NCBI GenBank assembly: GCA_041650595.1
Contig: JBAZKW010000001.1
Coordinates: 124,001 to 188,000, forward strand
Direction of reading: 5' to 3'
DNA from: CALFCX01 sp041650595
GTDB lineage: Bacteria > Margulisbacteria > WOR-1 > JAKLHX01
DNA length: 64,000 nt
The notes under the pieces are model-generated. The model searched no databases and was not told where the DNA came from. It saw only the letters and a list, made by a program, of their open reading frames with translations. Positions within the stretch are counted from its first letter, which is position 1, and the number at the start of each line of letters is the position of its first letter. Position numbers and translations under genes: made by a program. This document shows, piece after piece, positions 56,124 through 62,888 of this stretch.

Positions 56124-57746
56124 TTATATAGTTGAATTTGTGATGATCTCTTTGGCTTCATTCTGGATCTTTTTGAGGTGTGTCTGGCCTAAGAAACTTT
56201 CCGCGTAAAGTTTTGCGATATTTTCCGTGCCGGACGGACGAGCCGCGAACCAGCCGTTCTTTGTTGTTACTTTTATGCCGCCGATCGCTTCTCCGTTTGA
56301 GGCATGGGTCAATATACTTTCTATTTTTTCTCCGGCCAATGTTTGAACCCTAACATTTTCTTTTGAAAGACTTTTTAACTTGTTCTTTATTTCAGGGGAA
56401 GCAGGAGTGTCTATTCTTTCATAAACAGGTTCTCCAAAAGCCCCGATAAGGTCCCTGTAAAGAACTCCGGGGTCTCTACCGGTGACCGCAAGTATCTCTG
56501 CGGCGAGCAGTCCCATGATTATTCCGTCTTTATCGGTCGACCAAATAGATCCGTCTTTTCTGAGGAATGAAGCTCCGGCGCTTTCTTCGCCGCCGAATGC
56601 GATCTTTTTACTTAAAAGCGCGTCAACAAAATATTTGAACCCGACGGGAGTCTCGAACACTTTTCTGCCGAGCGATTTGGCTACACGGTCTATCATCGAA
56701 GAAGATACTAGCGTTTTGCCGACCATGCAGATGGCAGGCCATTTGTCCCTTTTTTGGAACAGATAATTTATCGCAACGGAAAGATAATGATTAGGGTTCA
56801 TAAGACCGGAACTTTTTGTCACTATACCGTGCCTGTCGCTGTCGGTATCATTTCCCCAGGAGATATCATATTTGTCCTTGAGTTTTATTAGGTTTGCCAT
56901 GGCAAAAGACGAAGAGCAGTCCATCCTGATCTTTCCGTCCTTGTCGCTCGGCATAAAAGAGAACGTGATGTCTATTGCGGGATTTGCTACTTCCATATTG
57001 AGGCCATATATTTCGATTATAGGAGCCAGATATTCGAGCGCAGCGCCTCCCATCGGGTCCGCGCCTATTTTTATTCCGGAAGACTTTATTGTGTCCATGT
57101 CTATTATGGAATCCAGAGCCCTTACATAAGGGGTAATAAAATCATGTTTTTTTATATGTTCATCTTTTATCGCCTGCCCAAAAGGGATCCTCATAACTCC
57201 TTTATTGTTCTTTGCCATATATTCATTAGCTTTTTGTTCGATCCATTTGGTGATCGATGCATCTGCAGGGCCGCCTGTCGGGGCATTGTATTTTATACCG
57301 CCGTCTGTCGGAGGATTGTGTGATGGGGTTATTATTATTCCGTCAGGCTTCTTATTTCTGTTATTTTTATTTTCTTCAAGAATTGCAAATGAGACAGATG
57401 GAGTAGGGGTGTAGCCGCCTTTATCGTCAAAAGTGAGCCTCTGCTCATAAAGCGTAGTTACTTTGTTGGCGCAAAGCACTTCCAGCGCCGTCATCATCGC
57501 AGGAAGTGAGGCGGCGTGAGAATCCATTCCTATAAATAAGACGCCGTCTATCCCATTAGCCTTGCGGTAGTCTGCGATTGCCTGCACTATTGCGGCAATA
57601 TGCATCTCGTTAAACGTGCCCAAAAAAGGATTTCCTCTGTGCCCAGAAGTGCCGAATGAAACTTGTTGCGCCGGATTTGAAGGGTCAGGTTTTGTATTGT
57701 AATAACTATCGCGCAGTATTGTTATGTCAAGGACGTTATTTTCCAC
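56124..57746 (-). CDS. pgm: Phosphoglucomutase (E. coli Pgm type)
   Basis: Interconverts glucose-1- and glucose-6-phosphate. The 540-residue protein has VSFGTSGHRGNPFLG at the front, phosphoserine loop TPSHNPPTDGGIKYN, metal loop NDTDSDRHG, sugar loop FGGEESAGASFLRKDGSIWSTDKDG and phosphate loop RPSGTENIAKLYAESF. The length and GGEESAG context match the E. coli Pgm subfamily. The start is GTG at 57746, one base after the rsmE stop, with a weak ribosome site. It ends the heat-shock cluster, and unlike the other mutase it has no sigma-28-type promoter. Confidence 0.94.
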   Translation of the reverse strand: MENNVLDITILRDSYYNTKPDPSNPAQQVSFGTSGHRGNPFLGTFNEMHIAAIVQAIADYRKANGIDGVLFIGMDSHAASLPAMMTALEVLCANKVTTLYEQRLTFDDKGGYTPTPSVSFAILEENKNNRNKKPDGIIITPSHNPPTDGGIKYNAPTGGPADASITKWIEQKANEYMAKNNKGVMRIPFGQAIKDEHIKKHDFITPYVRALDSIIDMDTIKSSGIKIGADPMGGAALEYLAPIIEIYGLNMEVANPAIDITFSFMPSDKDGKIRMDCSSSFAMANLIKLKDKYDISWGNDTDSDRHGIVTKSSGLMNPNHYLSVAINYLFQKRDKWPAICMVGKTLVSSSMIDRVAKSLGRKVFETPVGFKYFVDALLSKKIAFGGEESAGASFLRKDGSIWSTDKDGIIMGLLAAEILAVTGRDPGVLYRDLIGAFGEPVYERIDTPASPEIKNKLKSLSKENVRVQTLAGEKIESILTHASNGEAIGGIKVTTKNGWFAARPSGTENIAKLYAESFLGQTHLKKIQNEAKEIITNSTI

Positions 57747-57747
57747 T

Positions 57748-58467
57748 TTATTTCATTTCCATTTCATATAATATCATAGCCAAAGTTGCTGGCCCGGCGG
57801 TCTGTGTCCTTAAGATCCTTTTCCCTAAAGATACGCTTTTAAAACCTTTTAAATTAGCTTTTTCTGCTTCCTCGGCGGAAAAACCTCCTTCAGGGCCTAT
57901 CAATATCAGGATCGAAGATGCGTTCTTGTTGTTCATGAGTTCGGTTTTTAAAGAACGGGAGCTTTCACATTCCCAAGGCAAAAGCATGAGATCATATCCG
58001 GAGCATGAAGAAAGGAATTCGTCTAAACTGACCGCAGCTTTTACTGCAGGAACATGAACCCGGCCTGATTGCTCCGCGGATTCTTTGGCGATCTTGTTCC
58101 ATCTTTCGTTCTTGTCTGCTTTTGTTATGCAGCGCTGTGTTACGACCGGTATGATCTCAAATACGCCAAGTTCCGTGGATTTTTGCACTATATCGTCCAT
58201 CTTTGAACTTTTGGGAAGCGCCTGTGCCAGAGTTATTCTTATTTTTGGCTCAACGTCTTTTTTAGATGTCTTTATAATATTAAGTGTCAGCTTGTCTTTT
58301 TCTATTGCCGATATCCCGGTATCATATTCCGTGCCGGATGAATCAAAACATGTTATCTTGTCTCCGGACTTTTTTCTCAAAACATTTTTTATGTGATTGT
58401 AGTCGCTGCCGGTTATGTTTATACTGTTTCCGTTTATTAAACTTGTTTGTATAAAGAAGCGGCTCAT
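57748..58467 (-). CDS. rsmE: 16S rRNA (uracil-1498-N3)-methyltransferase
   Basis: A SPOUT methyltransferase for U1498 of 16S rRNA. The 239-residue product has NHIKNVLRKKSGDKI in the PUA-like part, LPKSSKMDDIVQKSTELGVFEIIPV, and the knot motifs LILIGPEGGFSAEEAE and SLGKRILRTQTAGPATL (the usual LRTETA with Gln for Glu). Its ATG overlaps the dnaJ stop by one base. The dnaJ-rsmE neighbourhood is common in bacteria. Confidence 0.94.
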   Translation of the reverse strand: MSRFFIQTSLINGNSINITGSDYNHIKNVLRKKSGDKITCFDSSGTEYDTGISAIEKDKLTLNIIKTSKKDVEPKIRITLAQALPKSSKMDDIVQKSTELGVFEIIPVVTQRCITKADKNERWNKIAKESAEQSGRVHVPAVKAAVSLDEFLSSCSGYDLMLLPWECESSRSLKTELMNNKNASSILILIGPEGGFSAEEAEKANLKGFKSVSLGKRILRTQTAGPATLAMILYEMEMK

Positions 58468-59552
58468 TATATTCCCTTGATCTTTTTAAGAAGATCTATC
58501 TGCGTTTTTGAAAGCCTTGTAGGTATCTGGACCTGTACTTCCACAAAAAGGTCGCCATAGCCGGAAGAATTTATTCGCGGCATTCCTTTGCCTTTTAGTT
58601 TTATTACCGTATTGGGCTGTGTCCCCGGCGGTATCTTTAGAGAAGTCTTTTCATTAAGAACCATTATTGTTATCTCATCACCAAGTATCGCAGAGACAAA
58701 ATCAATCTTTTCCACGGTAATAAGATTATCCCCCTGCCTCTTGAACTTTGAATGTGGCTTTACAGAGATGAACACGTACAGGTCTCCAGAAGGCGCACCC
58801 TTGAGCCCTGCATCCCCTGAGTCCGAAATCCTCAGGCGGTAGCCGTTGTCTATTCCCGCGGGTACATGGACTTTTATTCTGCTCTCGCTTCTTGTGCGTC
58901 CCGCGCCTTTGCAGCTTTTGCAGGGAGATTCTATTTTTTCTCCGGTACCCTGGCATGCTACACAGGGGACTACGCTGGAAAAACTGCCTAAGATCGTCCT
59001 TTGTGTATGTTTTACGCTGCCGGCGCCGGAACAGGCGGAGCACTTTTTTATTTGCGAACCGGGTTCGGCGCCGGTTCCTTTGCATTTTATGCAGGACTTT
59101 AAGTGCTGGATATCTATTTCTTTTTCGATTCCGGTATAGGACTCTTCGAGCGTTATCGACATGTCATAGCGCAGATCAGTACCCCTTTGCGGGCCGGTTT
59201 TTTGCCTGCGTGAAGTTCCTCCGCCGAAAAAAGTCTCAAAAACATCCCCAAATCCGCCAAAACCGGATATTCCTCCGAAAAGGTCTTCAAGATTGATTTC
59301 GGAAAAGTCCACGCCCGCGGAGCCTGCACCAAACCCGACTTGGCCATAGGTGTCGTATAGGGATTTCTTTTTTTGGTCGCCGAGCACCTGGTAGGCCTCG
59401 TTTATTTCTTTGAACTTGTCTATGGTTCCGGGCTCCTTGCAGACATCTGGATGGTATTGCCTGGCAAGCCGCCTGAAAGCGGATTTTATCTCGTCTTGGG
59501 AGGCATTTCTTTGAATTCCCAGTACTTGGTAATAGTCTTTTGATTGGGGCAT
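58467..59552 (-). CDS. dnaJ: Chaperone DnaJ
   Basis: The co-chaperone that delivers substrates to DnaK. The 361-residue protein has the J domain with HPD (RQYHPDVCKEP), a G/F region (FGGISGFGGFGDVFETFFGGG), four zinc repeats (CIKCKGTG, CSACSGAG, CVACQGTG, CKSCKGAG) and the C-terminal substrate domains. The start at 59552 (MPQSKDYYQVLG) is canonical. It has its own TATAAT box six bases upstream and no Shine-Dalgarno site, and a terminator separates it from dnaK, so it is at least partly transcribed alone. Confidence 0.96.
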   Translation of the reverse strand: MPQSKDYYQVLGIQRNASQDEIKSAFRRLARQYHPDVCKEPGTIDKFKEINEAYQVLGDQKKKSLYDTYGQVGFGAGSAGVDFSEINLEDLFGGISGFGGFGDVFETFFGGGTSRRQKTGPQRGTDLRYDMSITLEESYTGIEKEIDIQHLKSCIKCKGTGAEPGSQIKKCSACSGAGSVKHTQRTILGSFSSVVPCVACQGTGEKIESPCKSCKGAGRTRSESRIKVHVPAGIDNGYRLRISDSGDAGLKGAPSGDLYVFISVKPHSKFKRQGDNLITVEKIDFVSAILGDEITIMVLNEKTSLKIPPGTQPNTVIKLKGKGMPRINSSGYGDLFVEVQVQIPTRLSKTQIDLLKKIKGI

Positions 59553-59558
59553 GTCTTT

Positions 59559-59564
59559 ATTATA
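59559..59564 (-). promoter_or_regulatory. -10 box for leaderless dnaJ
   Basis: TATAAT on the minus strand, exactly six bases before the dnaJ ATG at 59552. Confidence 0.55.
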
Positions 59565-59573
59565 TATCATCGG

Positions 59574-59606
59574 GAAAAACGTAGGGCCCCGATCGAATCG
59601 GGGCCC
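59574..59606 (-). terminator. Intrinsic terminator between dnaK and dnaJ
   Basis: GGGCCCCGAT-TCG-ATCGGGGCCC, a perfect ten-base-pair stem with a three-base loop, followed by TACGTTTTT on the minus strand. The palindrome also resembles the dispersed GC-rich repeats found inside hemW. Confidence 0.8.
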
Positions 59607-59641
59607 TTACGATTCATCCAACATTGTCAGACAAAGAAACT

Positions 59642-61543
59642 TTATTTCTGGTCTGATTCTTTCCAGTCGGCGTTAATGGTCTTGTCATCACCTGTGCCGC
59701 CTTCCTGTACGGGAGGTGTTTGCGGCTGGCCTTGGGGCCCGGGAGCCTGGGATTTGTATATCTGGGACGACATTTCATACACTTCTTTTTGCAGAGATTC
59801 AAACCCTGCTTTTATCTTTCCGGTATCGGTGCCTTTGAGAGCTTCTTTTAAGTCCTCTATGGCTTTGAGCACCTTGTCTCGGGTCGCAACATCCACTTTG
59901 TCGCCGTTGTCCTTGAGCGTCTTTTCCGAAGAGTAGGCAAGGTTGTCGGCCTGGTTGCGCAGCTCCACTTCTTCTTTCTTTTTCTTGTCATCCGTTTCGT
60001 GGGCTGTGGCCTCTTTTTTCATCTTTTCTATGTCATCTTTTGAAAGCCCGGAAGAAGCGGTGATCGATATCTTTTGTTCCCTTCCTGTGCCCTTGTCTTT
60101 GGCGCTAACGTGAAGGATGCCGTTCGCATCGATGTCAAAGGTCACTTCCACCTGCGGCACTCCTCTGGGCGCCGGCGGGATATCAGACAGATGGAACCTT
60201 CCCAGCGTCCTGTTGTCATAGGCCATCGGGCGCTCGCCCTGCAGAACATGTATCTCGACGCTTGTCTGTCCGTCGGCTGCGGTGGAAAACACTTCGCTCT
60301 TGGAGGTCGGGATCGTAGTATTCCTTTGGATCAATGGGGTCATAACATTTCCCAAAGTCTCAACGCCCAAAGATAGGGGAGTGACATCGAGCAGTACCAT
60401 CTCTTTTACTTCTCCGGCAAGCACTCCGCCCTGTATTGCCGCTCCGATCGCTACCACCTCATCGGGATTTACGCTCTTGTTCGGCTCTTTGCCGAAAAGA
60501 TTTTTTACGATCTCCTGCACTTTTGGCATCCTGGTCTGTCCGCCTACCAAAATAACCTCATCTATCTCTGACGGCTTGAGCCCCGAATCTTTGAGCGCCT
60601 GATTTGTGGGGCCAAGAGTTTTGTCTATCAAATCGGCTACAAGCTGCTCGAGCTTGGCACGGGTCAACTTTGTAACAAAATGTTTGGGCCCGGAAGCATC
60701 TGCCGTTATGAACGGGAGATTTATTTCAGTTTCGTATACGGAAGAAAGCTCGCATTTTGCTTTTTCCGCGGAGTCCCTGAGCCTTTGCAGGGCCATTCTG
60801 TCGTTCTTCAGGTCTATTCCGTTCTCTTTTCTGAACTCATCAACAAGCCAGTTGGTGATCTTTTCGTCAAAATTGTCCCCGCCCAAATGCGTATTTCCGT
60901 TGGTGGACTTTACTTCGAATACGCCTTCGCCGATCTCAAGTATGGATATATCAAAGGTTCCGCCGCCCAGATCGTATACGGCGATCTTTTCGGCTTTCTT
61001 TTTGTCAAGCCCGTATGCAAGCGATGCGGCTGTCGGCTCGTTTATTATCCTTACCACTTCAAGCCCGGCTATCATTCCCGCATCTTTTGTAGCCTGCCTT
61101 TGGCTGTCGTTAAAATAGGCGGGCACCGTGATCACTGCCTTTTCCACTTTTTCGCCCAGATAGGCTTCGGCATCGATCTTTATCTTTTTGAGTATCATTG
61201 CCGATATCTCGGGCGGAGAATAGTTCTTATCTCTTATTTTTATCGTGACGCTTCCGCTCTGGTCTTCAGAGACTTTGTATGGGACCAGCTTCATTTCTTC
61301 GCCGACCTCGTTAATCCTTCTTCCCATGAACCTCTTTATGGAATAAATGGTGTTTTCCGGGTTTGTTATTGCCTGCCGTTTTGCCACACGGCCCACGACC
61401 CTTTCATCCTGTTTTGGAAATCCGACCACCGAAGGTACAGTCCTTTCACCCTCGGAACTTGGTATAACGGTCGGTTCTCCTCCGATCACAACAGCGCAGC
61501 AGCTATTCGTCGTGCCCAGATCGATCCCAATGATCTTACTCAT
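59642..61543 (-). CDS. dnaK: Chaperone DnaK (Hsp70)
   Basis: The ATP-dependent Hsp70. The 633-residue protein has GIDLGTTNSC, VPAYFNDSQRQATKDAG, INEPTAASLAYGLDKK, AVYDLGGGTFDISILEIG and ILVGGQTRMPKVQ in the ATPase domain, DVTPLSLGVETLGNVMTPLI at the linker and substrate domain, and a C-terminal lid ending DDKTINADWKESDQK with a Pro/Gln-rich tail. Its ATG lies within the last codons of grpE. It is followed by an intrinsic terminator. Control is expected from the upstream CIRCE/HrcA promoter. Confidence 0.98.
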   Translation of the reverse strand: MSKIIGIDLGTTNSCCAVVIGGEPTVIPSSEGERTVPSVVGFPKQDERVVGRVAKRQAITNPENTIYSIKRFMGRRINEVGEEMKLVPYKVSEDQSGSVTIKIRDKNYSPPEISAMILKKIKIDAEAYLGEKVEKAVITVPAYFNDSQRQATKDAGMIAGLEVVRIINEPTAASLAYGLDKKKAEKIAVYDLGGGTFDISILEIGEGVFEVKSTNGNTHLGGDNFDEKITNWLVDEFRKENGIDLKNDRMALQRLRDSAEKAKCELSSVYETEINLPFITADASGPKHFVTKLTRAKLEQLVADLIDKTLGPTNQALKDSGLKPSEIDEVILVGGQTRMPKVQEIVKNLFGKEPNKSVNPDEVVAIGAAIQGGVLAGEVKEMVLLDVTPLSLGVETLGNVMTPLIQRNTTIPTSKSEVFSTAADGQTSVEIHVLQGERPMAYDNRTLGRFHLSDIPPAPRGVPQVEVTFDIDANGILHVSAKDKGTGREQKISITASSGLSKDDIEKMKKEATAHETDDKKKKEEVELRNQADNLAYSSEKTLKDNGDKVDVATRDKVLKAIEDLKEALKGTDTGKIKAGFESLQKEVYEMSSQIYKSQAPGPQGQPQTPPVQEGGTGDDKTINADWKESDQK

Positions 61544-62096
61544 CTTTTGCCTCTCCTTTCTTAGATACTATAGCCATTGCCGGCCTGATTACCTTTTCTT
61601 TCAGCATGTAGCCTTTTTGCATCTCTTCTATCACAAGCCCTTCGGGCTGGTCCTGGGTATCCCTTGTCAATACCGCTTCGTGGTAGACAGGATCGAATTT
61701 TTTTCCGAGAGCATCGATCTTTGAAAGCCCGACCTTGTTCAAAATATCCTCAAGCTGTTTTTTTATCAGCGCGAATCCTTTGAGAAGCTCGTCGTTTGCT
61801 GCAGAATCCTTTGTTTCCGCGGCGTGCACAAAAGCCCTGTCAAAGTTGTCCAATATGGGCAGGAGCGCCAGGATAAGGGTTTCGTTGGAAAAACAGATAA
61901 TGTCCTCTTTTTCAGTGACCGTTCTTTTTTTGAAATTATCAAAATCTGCCATAAGGCGCAGCATTTGATTCTTCTGTTCTTCGAACTTTGTGTCCTTTTC
62001 TTCGATCAGTTTTTTAAGCTCTTCTATTTCTCTCTTGTGTTCACAACACTCTTTTTCAGTTTCGCTCATTTTATTCTTTCCTCCGACTATTTTCAT
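61536..62096 (-). CDS. grpE: Nucleotide exchange factor GrpE
   Basis: GrpE releases ADP from DnaK. The 186-residue protein has a long N-terminal coiled coil and the core LRLMADFDNFKKRT, ILPILDNFDRAF, FALIKKQLEDILNKVGLSKIDALGKKFDPVYHEAVL and GYMLKEKVIRPAMAIVSKK. Two starts are possible: ATG 62096, overlapping the hrcA stop (ATGA) with GGAGG ten bases upstream, or ATG 62069, also with GGAGG. I chose the coupled one. The stop overlaps dnaK. Confidence 0.95.
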   Translation of the reverse strand: MKIVGGKNKMSETEKECCEHKREIEELKKLIEEKDTKFEEQKNQMLRLMADFDNFKKRTVTEKEDIICFSNETLILALLPILDNFDRAFVHAAETKDSAANDELLKGFALIKKQLEDILNKVGLSKIDALGKKFDPVYHEAVLTRDTQDQPEGLVIEEMQKGYMLKEKVIRPAMAIVSKKGEAKDE

Positions 62097-62815
62097 AAAC
62101 TTGTTTCCTCCAGCAGGTCCGCAAAATATCTAAGGACGGCCGAGACTTTTTTGTAATCCATCCTGGTGGGGCCGACAATGCTGATTATACCTTTTTCCTT
62201 GAAGGGGGTAACAGCTACCGAACACTTTTTCAATGGTTTTTGGCGGTTTTCATCGCCTATATGTATGGAAAGGTCGCCTGCTTCCTCTATATATTCGTTC
62301 AAAACACCCGATATCGAGGAATGCTGTTCTATGGTTTCTACCACGTCACATATCTGCTCGCTCAGATTGAACTCCGGCTGTCTCAGCATTCTCGATATTC
62401 CGCAGACGTATACATTGTTATGTTTGTCTGACGTTATGACTATCGAAGTGTTGCCGGACAAATCCGATAAGATGTTACCTACGATCTCGAGCAAATTGTC
62501 CTTCTCGACTTTTCCCGTATTGTTTTTTATGAACTCGATCTCTCTTTTTGCGAGCTGTTCTATCTCCATGATCTGGTCGATGAAAAACCGGTAGCCCTTG
62601 TCGGAAGGGATCCTGCCTGCGGAGGTGTGGGGTTTTTTTATGAATCCCTTTTTTTCGAGATCAGCCATATCGAACCTTATTGTGGCGGGGCTGGCCTCTA
62701 TATTGTGATTTTCGGTGACAGCTTTGGAGCCGATAGGCTCGGCTGAGGTCACATAATCTTCGACGATTATCTGAAGTACTTTTTGTTTTCTTTCGTCAAG
62801 GTATTCGAGGATCAT
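62093..62815 (-). CDS. hrcA: Heat-inducible transcription repressor HrcA, short form
   Basis: HrcA binds CIRCE and represses heat-shock operons. The N-terminal winged helix (MILEYLDERKQKVLQIIVEDYV, EPIGSKAV, SPATIRFDMADLEKKGFIKKPHTSAGRIPSDKGYRFFID) and the C-terminal end (GIISIVGPTRMDYKKVSAVLRYFADLL) are clear. At 240 residues it is about 100 shorter than usual; the loss lies in the middle (inserted dimerisation domain). The ATG at 62815 is right after the CIRCE element; seven extra in-frame codons upstream would lie within the operator. It heads hrcA-grpE-dnaK. Confidence 0.93.
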   Translation of the reverse strand: MILEYLDERKQKVLQIIVEDYVTSAEPIGSKAVTENHNIEASPATIRFDMADLEKKGFIKKPHTSAGRIPSDKGYRFFIDQIMEIEQLAKREIEFIKNNTGKVEKDNLLEIVGNILSDLSGNTSIVITSDKHNNVYVCGISRMLRQPEFNLSEQICDVVETIEQHSSISGVLNEYIEEAGDLSIHIGDENRQKPLKKCSVAVTPFKEKGIISIVGPTRMDYKKVSAVLRYFADLLEETSL

Positions 62816-62816
62816 A

Positions 62817-62843
62817 TTAGCACTCTTGCCCTTCAAGTGCTAA
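62817..62843 (-). promoter_or_regulatory. CIRCE operator
   Basis: TTAGCACTC, nine bases, AAGTGCTAA on the plus strand; one mismatch to the consensus inverted repeat TTAGCACTC-N9-GAGTGCTAA. It lies between the -10 and the hrcA start codon, so HrcA binding would block its own operon. Confidence 0.95.
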
Positions 62844-62871
62844 TTATAACAGCCGTTTATTTGGGTGTCAA
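62843..62871 (-). promoter_or_regulatory. Sigma-70 promoter of the hrcA operon
   Basis: TTGACA, 17 bases, TATAAT on the minus strand, a perfect consensus promoter abutting the CIRCE element. Confidence 0.93.
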
Positions 62872-62888
62872 GTTTGTTTAAATAAGTG

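Noticed and set aside
60680..61564. Long plus-strand open frames opposite dnaK
   Set aside because: They are complementary to a strongly conserved chaperone, lack ribosome sites and show no domain; they are codon-bias shadows.
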